In this document: positions 7,989 to 15,756 of the stretch, one piece after another
How positions within the stretch are numbered: position 1 is the stretch's first letter
Layout: every line of letters starts with the position of its first letter
NCBI GenBank assembly: GCA_005880175.1
Contig: VBJR01000148.1
Location: forward strand, 1-19,911
Origin: Chloroflexota bacterium
GTDB taxonomy: Bacteria > Chloroflexota > Dormibacteria > Dormibacterales > Dormibacteraceae
Direction: 5' to 3'
DNA: 19,911 nt
Program-made: the position numbers and the translations under genes
Notes under the pieces: generated by a model
Told to the model about the DNA's origin: nothing
Databases searched by the model: none
Seen by the model: only the letters and a program-made list of their open reading frames with translations

Positions 7989-9101
7989 TCAGCCGAGCAG
8001 CTGTCTGGCGATCACCACGCGCTGGACCTGGTTGGAGCCCTCGTAGATCTGCAGCGCCTTCGCGTCGCGGAAGTGCCGCTCCAGCGGGCACCCGGCGGCG
8101 ACGCCCTCGGGCCCCGCCAGCTGCAGCGCGTCCGTCGCCAGCGCCATTGCCGCGTCGGTGCAGAACAGCTTCGCCATCGACGCCTCGCGCGTGAACGGCC
8201 GGCCCGCCGAGCAGAGCGCGGCCGCGTGGTACGCGAGCTGGCGGGCCGCGGTCAGCCGGGTCGCCATGTCGGCGAGCGTGAACGCGTCTCCCTCCTCCCA
8301 CTCGCGGGCCAGCTCCAGGCACTCCGTCAGGGCCGCGTCCGCGATGCCCAGCGCCTGGCCCGAGATGCCGATCCGGCCCGAGTCCAGCGCCCGCATGGCG
8401 ACCGTGAACCCCTTGCCCTCCTGGTGCAGCAGCGCCGACGCCGGCACCCGGACGTCCTCGAGCACGAGCTCGCCGGTCGGCGACCCGTTCAGGCCCATCT
8501 TGTCGAACACCTGGCCGACGCGCAGGCCCTCGCTCTCGGCCGGCACGAGGAACGCGCTGATGCCGGCCGCCCGGGGATCGCTCCCCGTGCGGGCGAACAC
8601 CAGGTACATCCCGGCCTCGCCGGCGTTGGTGATGAACACCTTGGTGCCGCTGAGCACCCACTCGTCCCCGTACCGCCGGGCGCTGGTCCGCAGCGAGGCC
8701 GCGTCCGAGCCCGAGGCCGGCTCCGTCAGCGCGAAGGCGCCCAGCACCTCCCCGCTGGCCAGGCGCGGCAGCCACGCCCGCTTCTGCTCCCGGGTGCCGA
8801 ACAGGAGGATCGGCTCGGAGGCGACGGAGTTGTGCACGTCCACGATCACCGACGTGCTGGCGCAGGCCCGGGCCAGCTCCTCGACGCAGATGGTGAACGC
8901 CAGGTGGTCGAGGCCGGCGCCCCCGTACTCCCGGGGCACCAGGATGCCCATGAGGTCGAGCTCGCGGGCGGCCGCGATCGCCTCGCGCGGGAACCGGTGC
9001 TCGCGATCGACCGCTTCCGCGTGCTCCCGGACCGTGGACTGGGCCAGCTCCCTGACCGCGTCGCGCAGCGCGTCGTACCGCGCCCCGGGTTCCAACCTCA
9101 T
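7989..9101 (-). CDS. Acyl-CoA dehydrogenase lacking the usual QFGxPI FAD-contact loop
   Basis: 370 aa. Family blocks are present: FALTEPASGSDAASL, FITNAGEAG, KMGLNGSPTGELVLEDVRVP, FRDAKALQIYEGSNQVQR with the catalytic Glu at about residue 354. Where homologs, including its neighbour, read ERxQFGxPIxxFQxxQFxLAD, this protein reads EWEEGDAFTLAD (about residues 267-278), roughly nine residues shorter. That motif normally packs against the FAD of the partner subunit, so cofactor binding or tetramer geometry may be altered. Late segment LAGPEGVAAGCPLERHF also departs from the standard LGGYGYxxxYPxER. ATG 9101 is preferred over a TTG two codons upstream (9107). It is divergently arranged with the 140-aa gene, only 28 bp separating the starts, and cotranscribed with the next dehydrogenase. 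Confidence 0.88.
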   Translation of the reverse strand: MRLEPGARYDALRDAVRELAQSTVREHAEAVDREHRFPREAIAAARELDLMGILVPREYGGAGLDHLAFTICVEELARACASTSVIVDVHNSVASEPILLFGTREQKRAWLPRLASGEVLGAFALTEPASGSDAASLRTSARRYGDEWVLSGTKVFITNAGEAGMYLVFARTGSDPRAAGISAFLVPAESEGLRVGQVFDKMGLNGSPTGELVLEDVRVPASALLHQEGKGFTVAMRALDSGRIGISGQALGIADAALTECLELAREWEEGDAFTLADMATRLTAARQLAYHAAALCSAGRPFTREASMAKLFCTDAAMALATDALQLAGPEGVAAGCPLERHFRDAKALQIYEGSNQVQRVVIARQLLG

Positions 9102-9129
9102 GGCCAACCTAAAATACTTGTCCGATCAC
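9102..9129. promoter_or_regulatory. 28-bp divergent intergenic spacer with A/T-rich core
   Basis: TAAAAT (9110-9115, plus) suits a -10 for the 140-aa gene with an ~8-nt leader. Read on the minus strand, TATTTT (9116-9111) suits a near-leaderless start for the dehydrogenase. The two promoters would overlap and could exclude each other. No clear -35 is visible for either. Confidence 0.35.
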
Positions 9130-9552
9130 ATGGAAGCAGGCCCGCGATACCTGGAGGGAACCACGGTTGGCAGCGGTCGCGACATCATCGGTGTCCGTCG
9201 AGACCGCATCGCCGCGATCATCGAGCAGGGACGAGAGATCATCGCGCGCGCCAAGCAGGAGAAGATCCTGCCGGACACCATCACCGGTCCCACGGCGGCG
9301 CTCCTGGTGACGATCTCCGGCTACGGTGAGCCGCTCAGCGAGGGCCAGTGGCGCGAGCTGTCGGGGGTCGTGGGCGGGATCATGCGCGATCCGACGTACG
9401 CCGACCTGGCTCGGCTGCGGACGCTGATCACGCAGGAGCAGTTCCTCAACGTCGCCCGCAACGTGGGCTACTCGCGTTTCCTCCGGCGCCTCGACGACGG
9501 CCGCTGGGTGTGCGAGATGTCGCCCAAGCTGGAGGACGTCCCGGACGAGTGA
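9130..9552 (+). CDS. Hypothetical protein, 140 aa, unrecognised
   Basis: I do not recognise this family. It is soluble and probably mostly helical, with no signal peptide or membrane segment. An Arg-rich N-terminal helix (RRDRIAAIIEQGREIIARAKQ) is followed by GPTAALLVTISGYGEPLSEGQW, then LARLRTLITQEQFLNVARNVGYSRFLRRL and an acidic end (LEDVPDE). Codon use matches neighbours (G/C at third positions), supporting a real gene. ATG 9130 is the nearest start to a -10-like TAAAAT. A GGAGGGA at about 9152-9158 lies within the frame but points to an out-of-frame TTG. It stands alone between divergent dehydrogenase and convergent CHRD genes. Confidence 0.65.
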   Translation: MEAGPRYLEGTTVGSGRDIIGVRRDRIAAIIEQGREIIARAKQEKILPDTITGPTAALLVTISGYGEPLSEGQWRELSGVVGGIMRDPTYADLARLRTLITQEQFLNVARNVGYSRFLRRLDDGRWVCEMSPKLEDVPDE

Positions 9553-9560
9553 GGGCGGGG

Positions 9561-9589
9561 GTCGCCCGGCCCCGCCGGGGCCGGGCGAC
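9561..9589. terminator. Bidirectional hairpin between convergent genes
   Basis: A perfect 13-bp stem, GTCGCCCGGCCCC (9561-9573) with its complement at 9577-9589 and a 3-nt loop, sits 9 nt after the plus-strand stop and 14 nt before the CHRD stop. There is no U-tract. Location between convergent genes makes a shared terminator the natural reading. Confidence 0.7.
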
Positions 9590-9602
9590 CGCCTGAGCGC
9601 CT

Positions 9603-10124
9603 CTAGTCGTCCCCGAAGTGGATCTGGCCGCGGATCTCGCCGGCGGGGAAGTTCACGGTGTGCACGTTCGCGTACGCGTCGCCGCTGCGCAGGATGCGGA
9701 CGAGCGCCTGGAAGTCACCGGCCGTGATGTTCTGGCCGGCGACCCCTCGGATGTTCGCCGCGGTGATCGTCCCGGTCACGGTGCCGCCCGCCGCCGGGCA
9801 CGCCGGGGTGGTCGGGTCGCCGTTGCCCAGGTTGCTGCACAGGAAGACGAACACGTTGCCCGCCACGCCGCGCTCGGCGAAGTGGATGTGGGACTGGGTC
9901 ACGTTGCTCGTCAGGCCGGAGAAGCTCTCCGTGTACGTCGCCGAGTTGCCGTGCAGCGTCAGGTGGAACGATCCGGAGCCGTTGCTCAGGATGGGCGGCG
10001 TCTCGTTGAAGCCCGACAGGTTGGTCGAGAAGCGGGTCGCGCCAGCGTCCGCCGTGGCGACGGTCATGGTCAGCCCGATGGCCGCCACGACCGCGAGCAG
10101 CCGGATTGCCCAGGCTCGTGTCAT
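9603..10124 (-). CDS. Secreted CHRD-domain protein
   Basis: 173 aa. A signal peptide (Arg near the N-terminus, hydrophobic LLAVVAAIGLTMTVA, cleavage near ADA-GA) leads directly into a single CHRD domain. Diagnostic pieces are LSGFNETPP, SGSFHLTL, SHIHFAERGVAGNVFVFLC, GDFQALVRILRSGDAYANVHTVNFPAGEIRGQI. CHRD domains occur in chordin and in many bacterial secreted proteins of unknown function. Two cysteines (FLCSN and PACP) could form a disulfide outside the cell. ATG 10124 is preceded at six nucleotides by GGGAGGA, a strong ribosome site, so the longer frame to 10211 is rejected. It is likely monocistronic, ended by the 9561-9589 hairpin. Confidence 0.88.
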   Translation of the reverse strand: MTRAWAIRLLAVVAAIGLTMTVATADAGATRFSTNLSGFNETPPILSNGSGSFHLTLHGNSATYTESFSGLTSNVTQSHIHFAERGVAGNVFVFLCSNLGNGDPTTPACPAAGGTVTGTITAANIRGVAGQNITAGDFQALVRILRSGDAYANVHTVNFPAGEIRGQIHFGDD

Positions 10125-10290
10125 GCAGAATCCTCCCTTCAGAACCGACGCGTGCAAGGGCTCTTCGTGCCCTCTCGACAAGCCTGGCCGACCTGTCCTC
10201 GGGCCAGGCACCCGGAGATCGTGAAACCCCCCCGGGGCGTTGTCAAATGCACAGCGACGCGGCGTGCCTTACTAGTAGTCGGTCAGTGGG
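10125..10290 (-). other. Intergenic region upstream of the CHRD gene
   Basis: 166 bp between the third acyl-CoA dehydrogenase stop and the CHRD start. It contains the CHRD ribosome site and, near the dehydrogenase end, ACTAGT (10271-10276) followed by GTCGGTCAGT, which vaguely recalls TetR-family operator half-sites but lacks full symmetry. No clear promoter or terminator hairpin was found. Confidence 0.3.
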
Positions 10291-11451
10291 TCAGCAGCCC
10301 AGGGCGCGGGCGATCAGCGTGCGCTGGATCTCGGACGTCCCCTCGCCGATCTCGTTGACCTTGGCGTCCCGCCAGTAACGGGCCACCGGGTAGTCCTCGA
10401 TGAACCCATACCCGCCGTGGATCTGGACCGCCTGGTCAGCCGCGCGCTTGGACGTCTCCGACGCGTACAGCTTGGCCATGGCCGCCAGCCGCTGCACGTC
10501 GTCGCCGCGCCGGCTGTCCTGGTACGCCACCGCCGCCCGGTACGTGATCAGCCGGGCCAGCTCGACCTCGGTCGCCATGTCGGCGATCTTGAACTGGATC
10601 GCCTGGAAGCTCGAGATCGGGCGCCCGAACTGCGTCCGCTCCCTGGCGTACGCCAGGGACGCGTCCAGGCAGGCCTGCGCGAGGCCGACCGAGAGGGCGG
10701 CGATGGCCACCCGGCCGCCGGTCAGCGTGCGCAGGAACTGACGGAAGCCCCCGCCCCGGCGCCCGAGCAGGTTCTCCTCGGGCACACGGCAGTCGTCGAA
10801 CGCGAGCGGGTGGGTGTCGGACGAGTGCCAGCCGAGCTTGTCGTAGGCGGGCTGGACGACGTAGCCGGGGGTGTCCCGGGGGACGAGGATCGCGCTGATC
10901 TCGCCCCGGCTGGCGCCCGGCCGGCGCGCCGTCACCGCGGTGATCGTGACGCCCGCCGAGATGTCCGTCCCCGAGTTGGTGATGAACTGCTTGGCGCCGT
11001 TGACGACCCAGCCGCCGTCCACGAGGTCGGCCCGCGTCTGGGTCGCGCCCGCGTCCGAGCCGGCCTGCGGCTCGGTCAGCCCGAACGCCCAGAGCCGGCG
11101 CCCGGAGAGCAGGTCGGGCAGCCAGCGCTCCTTCTGCTCGCGGGTGCCGAAGTCGTGGATCAGCGACGCGCCGAGCGACACGGCGGCCTCCAGCGTGATG
11201 CCGATGCCGGCGTCGCCCCGCGAGATCTCCTCGATGGCGATGCAGTACGAGAGGAAGTCGCCGCCGGTGCCTCCCCACTGCTCGGAGAACGGGATGCCGA
11301 ACAGGCCCAGCTCCCCCATCTGCCGGACGATGTCGTAGCCGAAGCGGTGCTCGCGGTCGAGCGCCGGCGCGGCCGGCACGATCACGTCGCGGGTGAACTC
11401 CCGGCAGACGTCGCGGATGGCCCGCTGCTCGTCGGTCAGCTCGAAATCCAT
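10291..11451 (-). CDS. Acyl-CoA dehydrogenase
   Basis: 386 aa with intact family architecture: MDFELTDEQ start, FGLTEPQAGSDAGATQT, KQFITNSGTDI, DKLGWHSSDTHPLAFDDCRVP, ARERTQFGRPISSFQAIQFKIADMAT, IHGGYGFIEDYPVARYWRDAKV and IGEGTSEIQR with catalytic Glu370. The Trp-Ser-Ser-Asp-Thr segment and EISRGDAG/IGITLEA block differ from the other two dehydrogenases, so a different acyl substrate is likely; which one cannot be read. It is the last gene of the carboxylase-sucCD unit, 10 nt after the DUF2752 gene, suggesting coordinated propionate or branched-chain acyl-CoA use. Confidence 0.93.
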   Translation of the reverse strand: MDFELTDEQRAIRDVCREFTRDVIVPAAPALDREHRFGYDIVRQMGELGLFGIPFSEQWGGTGGDFLSYCIAIEEISRGDAGIGITLEAAVSLGASLIHDFGTREQKERWLPDLLSGRRLWAFGLTEPQAGSDAGATQTRADLVDGGWVVNGAKQFITNSGTDISAGVTITAVTARRPGASRGEISAILVPRDTPGYVVQPAYDKLGWHSSDTHPLAFDDCRVPEENLLGRRGGGFRQFLRTLTGGRVAIAALSVGLAQACLDASLAYARERTQFGRPISSFQAIQFKIADMATEVELARLITYRAAVAYQDSRRGDDVQRLAAMAKLYASETSKRAADQAVQIHGGYGFIEDYPVARYWRDAKVNEIGEGTSEIQRTLIARALGC

Positions 11452-11461
11452 CGCGGGGACC

Positions 11462-11893
11462 TCAGTTGGGAAGGATGGTGAGCTTGAGCGCCCAGCTGAC
11501 CACCAGGGCCCCCGCCGCGCAGCCGAGCAGCGGCCGCCGGAGGCGCTCGGGCAGCCGGACCGTCAGGTCGCGGTTGGCGAGGACCGCGACCGCCAGCAGC
11601 GGGATGGCGACCGCCGTCCCCACGAACAGGAGCGGGCCGAGCGGGTACAGCAGGACGGCGCTGGACAGCCGGCCGTTCCACGTGTACGCGAACGACCGGG
11701 TGCCGCCGCAGAACGGGCACGGGTGGCCCGTGATCGTGAGGAAGGGGCACGCGGGCAGGCCCAGGTGCATGGCGTGCAGGCTCCAGTAGGCGCGCGTGTA
11801 GACCATCCAGAGCACCAGGCCGACGAGCAGCAGCGCGTTCCGGAGCCGGGCCTCGGCATCCGCCCGCACCACGGCGACGTGGACAGCCACCAC
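11462..11893 (-). CDS. DUF2752-family membrane protein
   Basis: 143 aa with three hydrophobic segments (about residues 20-33, 80-105, 124-140). The family motif is seen as HPCPFCGGTRS at 57-67, with Cys59 and Cys62 forming a CxxC next to GGTRS, followed by FAYTWNG. DUF2752 proteins are small membrane proteins of unknown function widespread in Actinobacteria and Bacteroidetes. The GTG at 11893 is used; GTG codons a few residues downstream are alternatives. It sits 26 nt after the 45-aa peptide gene and 10 nt before the dehydrogenase. Confidence 0.85.
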   Translation of the reverse strand: MVAVHVAVVRADAEARLRNALLLVGLVLWMVYTRAYWSLHAMHLGLPACPFLTITGHPCPFCGGTRSFAYTWNGRLSSAVLLYPLGPLLFVGTAVAIPLLAVAVLANRDLTVRLPERLRRPLLGCAAGALVVSWALKLTILPN

Positions 11894-11919
11894 GTCGCCA
11901 GTCTATCCGGCGGTGGGCG

Positions 11920-12057
11920 CTAGGGCCGCCGCCTCACGCGGACGCGGACCGGCACCGGCCGGCGTCCACCGAGCCAGAGCGCGAGCGCCAGCGCGCCCAG
12001 CACGAGGCTGGCCGCCAGGGGCGCCAGGGTCAGGTAGGCCGCTACATCGTCGAGCAT
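11920..12057 (-). CDS. Small membrane peptide, 45 aa
   Basis: ATG 12057 to TAG 11920, too short for common ORF cut-offs. The peptide starts MLDDVAAYLTLAPLAA, has one membrane helix (about residues 8-29, Leu/Ala-rich) and a very basic tail (GRRPVPVRVRVRRRP), giving an N-out/C-in prediction by the positive-inside rule. It lies 14 nt after sucD and 26 nt before the DUF2752 gene on the same strand, filling the gap exactly as an operon gene would. No ribosome site is convincing and no family is recognised. Confidence 0.5.
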   Translation of the reverse strand: MLDDVAAYLTLAPLAASLVLGALALALWLGGRRPVPVRVRVRRRP

Positions 12058-12071
12058 CTGCACACACGACA

Positions 12072-12995
12072 CTACCCCTCGGCTCGACGGGCCGTCGCAC
12101 CAGCGCGGTCAACACTTTGTAAGTTCCCGGGGGCGGCCCGGAGCAGGTCCACGATGTCGGCCGTGGTCTCCGCGACCGCCACGCCGGCGGCCTTGAACGC
12201 CTCCTCCTTGCTCTTCGCCGTGCCCCGGTTGCCGGACACGATGGCGCCCGCGTGGCCCATCCGCTTCCCCTCCGGCGCCGTGCGGCCGGAGATGAACGCG
12301 ACCGTGTGCAGCCGGGAGCCACGGCCCAGGAGCTCGGCCGCACGCTCCTCGTCGGAGCCGCCGATCTCGCCGATGACCACCAGGTGCGTGGTCTCCTGGT
12401 CCTGCTCGAAGAGCGCGATCACGTCCGAGAACGAAAGACCCAGGACCGGGTCGCCGCCGATGCCGACGATCGTGGACTGGCCCATGCCCGCGGCCGTGAG
12501 CGCGGCCATCGTCTCGTACGTGAGGGTGCCGCTGCGGGACACGATGCCGACCTGGCCCGGGCTGCTGAACCGCTGCGGGATGATCCCGATCTTGGCCTGG
12601 CCGGGGGTCAGCAGGCCGGGGCAGTTGGCCCCGATCAGCCGCGTCTGCGGGTGGTCGCGCAGGAACGCCTTGACCCGGATCATGTCCTGGATCGGGATGC
12701 CCTCGCTGATGCAGGCGATCAGCGTGATGCCGGCCGCGGCCGCCTCCATGATCGCGTCGGCCGCGAACGGGGCCGGCACGAAGATGCCGCTGGCCGTGGC
12801 GCCGGTGTCCCGCACGGCGGCGGCCACCGTGTCGAAGACGGGGACGTCCAGGTGCGTGGCGCCGCCCTTGCCGGGGCTGACGCCGCCGACCAGGCGGGTG
12901 CCCATCAGCAGCATCTGCTGGGCGTGGAAGGCGCCCTCGCGGCCGGTGATGCCCTGGACGATGACGGGGGTCTGCGCATCGAGCAGGATGGCCAT
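12072..12995 (-). CDS. sucD: Succinyl-CoA synthetase (ligase) alpha subunit
   Basis: 307 aa. The subunit binds CoA and carries the phosphohistidine: His248 in the GHAGAIVSG loop. Other blocks are VQGITGREGAFH (CoA-binding N-terminus), VSPGKGG, LIGANCPGLLTPG and VSRSGTLTYE. With SucC it interconverts succinyl-CoA and succinate with ATP or GTP synthesis. The ATG overlaps the sucC TAA by one base (TAATG), so the subunits are translationally coupled. In this cluster it would drain succinyl-CoA made from methylmalonyl-CoA as well as serve the TCA cycle. Confidence 0.97.
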   Translation of the reverse strand: MAILLDAQTPVIVQGITGREGAFHAQQMLLMGTRLVGGVSPGKGGATHLDVPVFDTVAAAVRDTGATASGIFVPAPFAADAIMEAAAAGITLIACISEGIPIQDMIRVKAFLRDHPQTRLIGANCPGLLTPGQAKIGIIPQRFSSPGQVGIVSRSGTLTYETMAALTAAGMGQSTIVGIGGDPVLGLSFSDVIALFEQDQETTHLVVIGEIGGSDEERAAELLGRGSRLHTVAFISGRTAPEGKRMGHAGAIVSGNRGTAKSKEEAFKAAGVAVAETTADIVDLLRAAPGNLQSVDRAGATARRAEG

Positions 12996-14122
12996 TACCG
13001 CGTCAGCTCCACGATCTTCTGGGCGGCCTCCCAGCCGCTGGCGCCGGGCTCGATGCCGTTGTCCTTCAAGATCGCTCGGCCCTCCTCTTCGTTCGTGCCC
13101 GACAGACGCACCACCAGCGGCAGCGTCATGCGCAGGTTGTCGCGCGCCTGCACCAGGCCCCTGGCCACCTCGTCGCCGCGGGTGATGCCGCCGAAGACGT
13201 TGATCAGGATCCCGCGCACGCGGGGGTTCATCAGGATCACCGTCAGGGCGTTCTCGACCACCTCGGCTCGGGCCCCGCCGCCGATGTCGCAGAAGTTGGC
13301 GGCGTGGCCGCCCGCCCGCTGCACCATGTCCAGCGTCCCCATGCACAGGCCGGCGCCGTTGCCGATGATGCCGACCTCGCCGTCGAGGGACACGTACGTG
13401 AGCCCGCGCTTCTTGGCCTCGACCTCGTACGGGTCGCCCTCCAGCACGCCGCCGTAGCGCTCCTCGAGGGCGGTCTGCCGGTAGCTGGCGTTCTCGTCCG
13501 TCTCCAGCTTCGCGTCGCCCGCCACGATGGCGCCGTCGCCGGTCACGACCAGCGGGTTGATCTCCGCCGTCAGGGCGTCGTGCTCGGGGATGGCGCGGTA
13601 CAGGCGCTTGATCAGCGGGACCAGCGCCCTGGCGTGGCGGCCGAGGCCGGCCTCGAAGACCAGCTGCGTGAGCTCGAAGTCGAGCGGTCCCCGCCAGGGG
13701 TCGGGGTAGAGCCGGGCGATCGCCTCCGGCGACTCCTCGGCCACCTGCTCGATGTCCATGCCGCCCCGGGCGGACAGCATCAGGATGTTGGCCCGGGCGT
13801 CGCGGTCCACGGTGAAGCCGAGGTAGACCTCGCTGGCGATGTCGAGCGCGCCCTCGCAGTAGACCAGCGGCACCCGGAAGCCCTTGATGTCCATGCCGAT
13901 GATCTGCTCGGCGGCCGACCGCGCCTCGTCCGGGGTCCGCGCCAGCTTGATGCCGCCGGCCTTGCCGCGGCCGCCGACCGGAACCTGCGCCTTGACCGCC
14001 ACCGGTCCCAGCTCGCCGCACGCGGCGGCGGCCTCGTCGGGCGTGCGCGCCACCCTGCCCGGCGGGATGGGGATGCCCAGCGAGGCCAGTACTTCCTTCG
14101 CCTGGTATTCGAGCAGCTTCAT
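12995..14122 (-). CDS. sucC: Succinyl-CoA synthetase (ligase) beta subunit
   Basis: 375 aa, normal length. An ATP-grasp N-terminal half (MKLLEYQAKEVLASLGIPIP, VKAQVPVGGRGKAGGIK) is followed by EINPLVV and the C-terminal CoA-ligase domain with GNGAGLCMGTLD, NFCDIGGGA and INVFGGITRGDEVA. The beta subunit sets the nucleotide used and forms the second half of the phosphohistidine transfer site. ATG 14122 has no strong ribosome site, and there are 56 nt between it and the carboxylase stop. Confidence 0.97.
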   Translation of the reverse strand: MKLLEYQAKEVLASLGIPIPPGRVARTPDEAAAACGELGPVAVKAQVPVGGRGKAGGIKLARTPDEARSAAEQIIGMDIKGFRVPLVYCEGALDIASEVYLGFTVDRDARANILMLSARGGMDIEQVAEESPEAIARLYPDPWRGPLDFELTQLVFEAGLGRHARALVPLIKRLYRAIPEHDALTAEINPLVVTGDGAIVAGDAKLETDENASYRQTALEERYGGVLEGDPYEVEAKKRGLTYVSLDGEVGIIGNGAGLCMGTLDMVQRAGGHAANFCDIGGGARAEVVENALTVILMNPRVRGILINVFGGITRGDEVARGLVQARDNLRMTLPLVVRLSGTNEEEGRAILKDNGIEPGASGWEAAQKIVELTR

Positions 14123-14178
14123 AGCCGAAGGTGAAGGGTAGTCGGTTCAGCGAATCGGCCCCGGGGCGTCGGCGCCGC

Positions 14179-15732
14179 TCAGAGGGGGATGTTGCCGTGC
14201 CAGCGGGGCGGGTGGCGGCGCTCCTTGCGCTGGGCCAGGCGGAGGGCGCGGACCAGCGCCGGGCGCGTCGTCGCCGGCTCGATCACCTCGTCCAGATAGC
14301 CCCGCTCGGCGGCCACGTACGGGTTCGCGAACCGGTCCGTGTAGTCGGCGACCAGCTCGGCCCGCCGGGCGGCCGGGTCCGGCGCCGCCTCCAGCTGGCG
14401 CCGGAAGATGACGTTCACCGCCGCGTCCGGGCCCATCACCGCGACCTCGGCCGTCGGCCAGGCGGCGTTGTAGTCGGCCCGGATGTGCTTGGAGCACATC
14501 ACGCAGTACGCCCCGCCGTAGGCCTTGCGCGTGATCACGGTCAGCTTGGGCACCGTCGCCTCGCAGAACGCGTACAGCAGCTTGGCCCCGTGGCGGATGA
14601 TCCCGCCGTGCTCCTGCCGGGTCCCGGGCAGGAAGCCGGGCACGTCCTCGAACACGACCAGCGGGATGTTGAACGCGTCGCAGAAGCGGACGAACCGCGC
14701 CCCCTTGACCGACGCGTCGATGTCCAGCGCCCCGGCCATCACCTTGGGCTGGTTGGCCACCACGCCCACCGGGTGGCCGCCGAGCCGCGCGAACCCGATC
14801 ACGATGTTCATCGCGTGGAACGGCTGGACCTCCAGGAAGGCGCCGTCGTCCACCACCCGGCGGACGACCTCCTTCATGTCGTACGCCTCCTTGGCGCTGG
14901 CCGGGATCAGGGTGCTCAGCTCCGGGTCGGTGCGGTCGGCCGGATCGCCGCACGGCGCCACCGGCGGCTGCTCGCCGGAGTGCTGGGGCAGGAACGACAG
15001 CAGCAGGCGCGTCTGCTCGAAGCACTCGTCCTCGGTCTGGGCCAGGAAGTGCGCGACACCGGACTTCACGTTGTGGACCTCCGCCCCGCCCAGCTCGTCG
15101 AACGTGACCTCCTCGCCGGTCGTCACCCGGACCACCTCGGGCCCGGTGATGAACATGTAGCCGCCGTGGACCATCAGCGTGAAGTCGGTCATCGCCGGCG
15201 AGTACACGGCGCCGCCCGTGCACGCGCCCAGGATCAGGCTGAGCTGCGGGATCACGCCGCTCGACTCGACGTTGCGCCAGAAGATCTCGGCGTACCCGGC
15301 CAGCGACACGACGCCCTCCTGGATGCGGGCGCCCCCCGAGTCGTTGATGCCGATGATCGGGACGCGGTTCTGGTAGGCGAGGTCCATCGCCTTGATGACC
15401 TTCTCCGCGAACACCTCGCCCAGCGAGCCGCCGAACGCCGCCGCGTCGTGGCTGAACAGCATCACGTCCCGGCCGCCGATCCGCGCCATCCCCGTCACCA
15501 CGCCGTCGCCCCACGGCCGCCGCGCGGGCAGGTCGAAGAGCTGCGAGCGGTGGCGGGCGAACAGGTCGAGCTCCTGGAACGAGTTCCGGTCCACGAGGCG
15601 CTGGACGCGCTCGCGAGCGGTGAGCTTGCCCTTCGCGTGCTGGCGGCGGAATCCGTCGGCGTCGCCGTGCGCCGCCTCGTACCGGCGCTGGCGGAGTGCG
15701 TTGATCGGATCGACGCGGCGCTTGTCAGTCAT
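14179..15732 (-). CDS. pccB: Acyl-CoA carboxylase beta (carboxyltransferase) subunit, probably propionyl-CoA
   Basis: 517 aa, both crotonase-fold halves complete: KLTARERVQRLVD, INDSGGARIQEG, GACTGGAVYSP, and in the second half VANQPKVMAGALDIDASVKGARF (split across motif), FEDVPGFLPGT, TRKAYGGAYCVM and the C-terminal KHGN-like WHGNIPL. It transfers CO2 from carboxybiotin to acyl-CoA, giving (S)-methylmalonyl-CoA from propionyl-CoA. At the position that separates propionyl (Asp) from acetyl (Ile) preference in Streptomyces PccB/AccB, this protein has Cys410, so specificity is inferred mainly from the sucCD and mutase context. The biotin carboxylase/BCCP alpha chain is not in the window. ATG 15732 is 24 bp from the divergent transglycosylase start. 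Confidence 0.92.
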   Translation of the reverse strand: MTDKRRVDPINALRQRRYEAAHGDADGFRRQHAKGKLTARERVQRLVDRNSFQELDLFARHRSQLFDLPARRPWGDGVVTGMARIGGRDVMLFSHDAAAFGGSLGEVFAEKVIKAMDLAYQNRVPIIGINDSGGARIQEGVVSLAGYAEIFWRNVESSGVIPQLSLILGACTGGAVYSPAMTDFTLMVHGGYMFITGPEVVRVTTGEEVTFDELGGAEVHNVKSGVAHFLAQTEDECFEQTRLLLSFLPQHSGEQPPVAPCGDPADRTDPELSTLIPASAKEAYDMKEVVRRVVDDGAFLEVQPFHAMNIVIGFARLGGHPVGVVANQPKVMAGALDIDASVKGARFVRFCDAFNIPLVVFEDVPGFLPGTRQEHGGIIRHGAKLLYAFCEATVPKLTVITRKAYGGAYCVMCSKHIRADYNAAWPTAEVAVMGPDAAVNVIFRRQLEAAPDPAARRAELVADYTDRFANPYVAAERGYLDEVIEPATTRPALVRALRLAQRKERRHPPRWHGNIPL

Positions 15733-15756
15733 TCGGCTGCTATTGTCAGCGCGCAC

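Noticed and set aside
10265..10290. TetR-type operator around ACTAGT
   Set aside because: Only part of the sequence is symmetric and it lies at the 3' end of a gene rather than before the dehydrogenase promoter; too weak to call as a site.
14131..15756. Long upstream part of the plus-strand frame ending at 16398
   Set aside because: Antisense to pccB; only the portion after GTG 15757 has a signal peptide and transglycosylase motifs.
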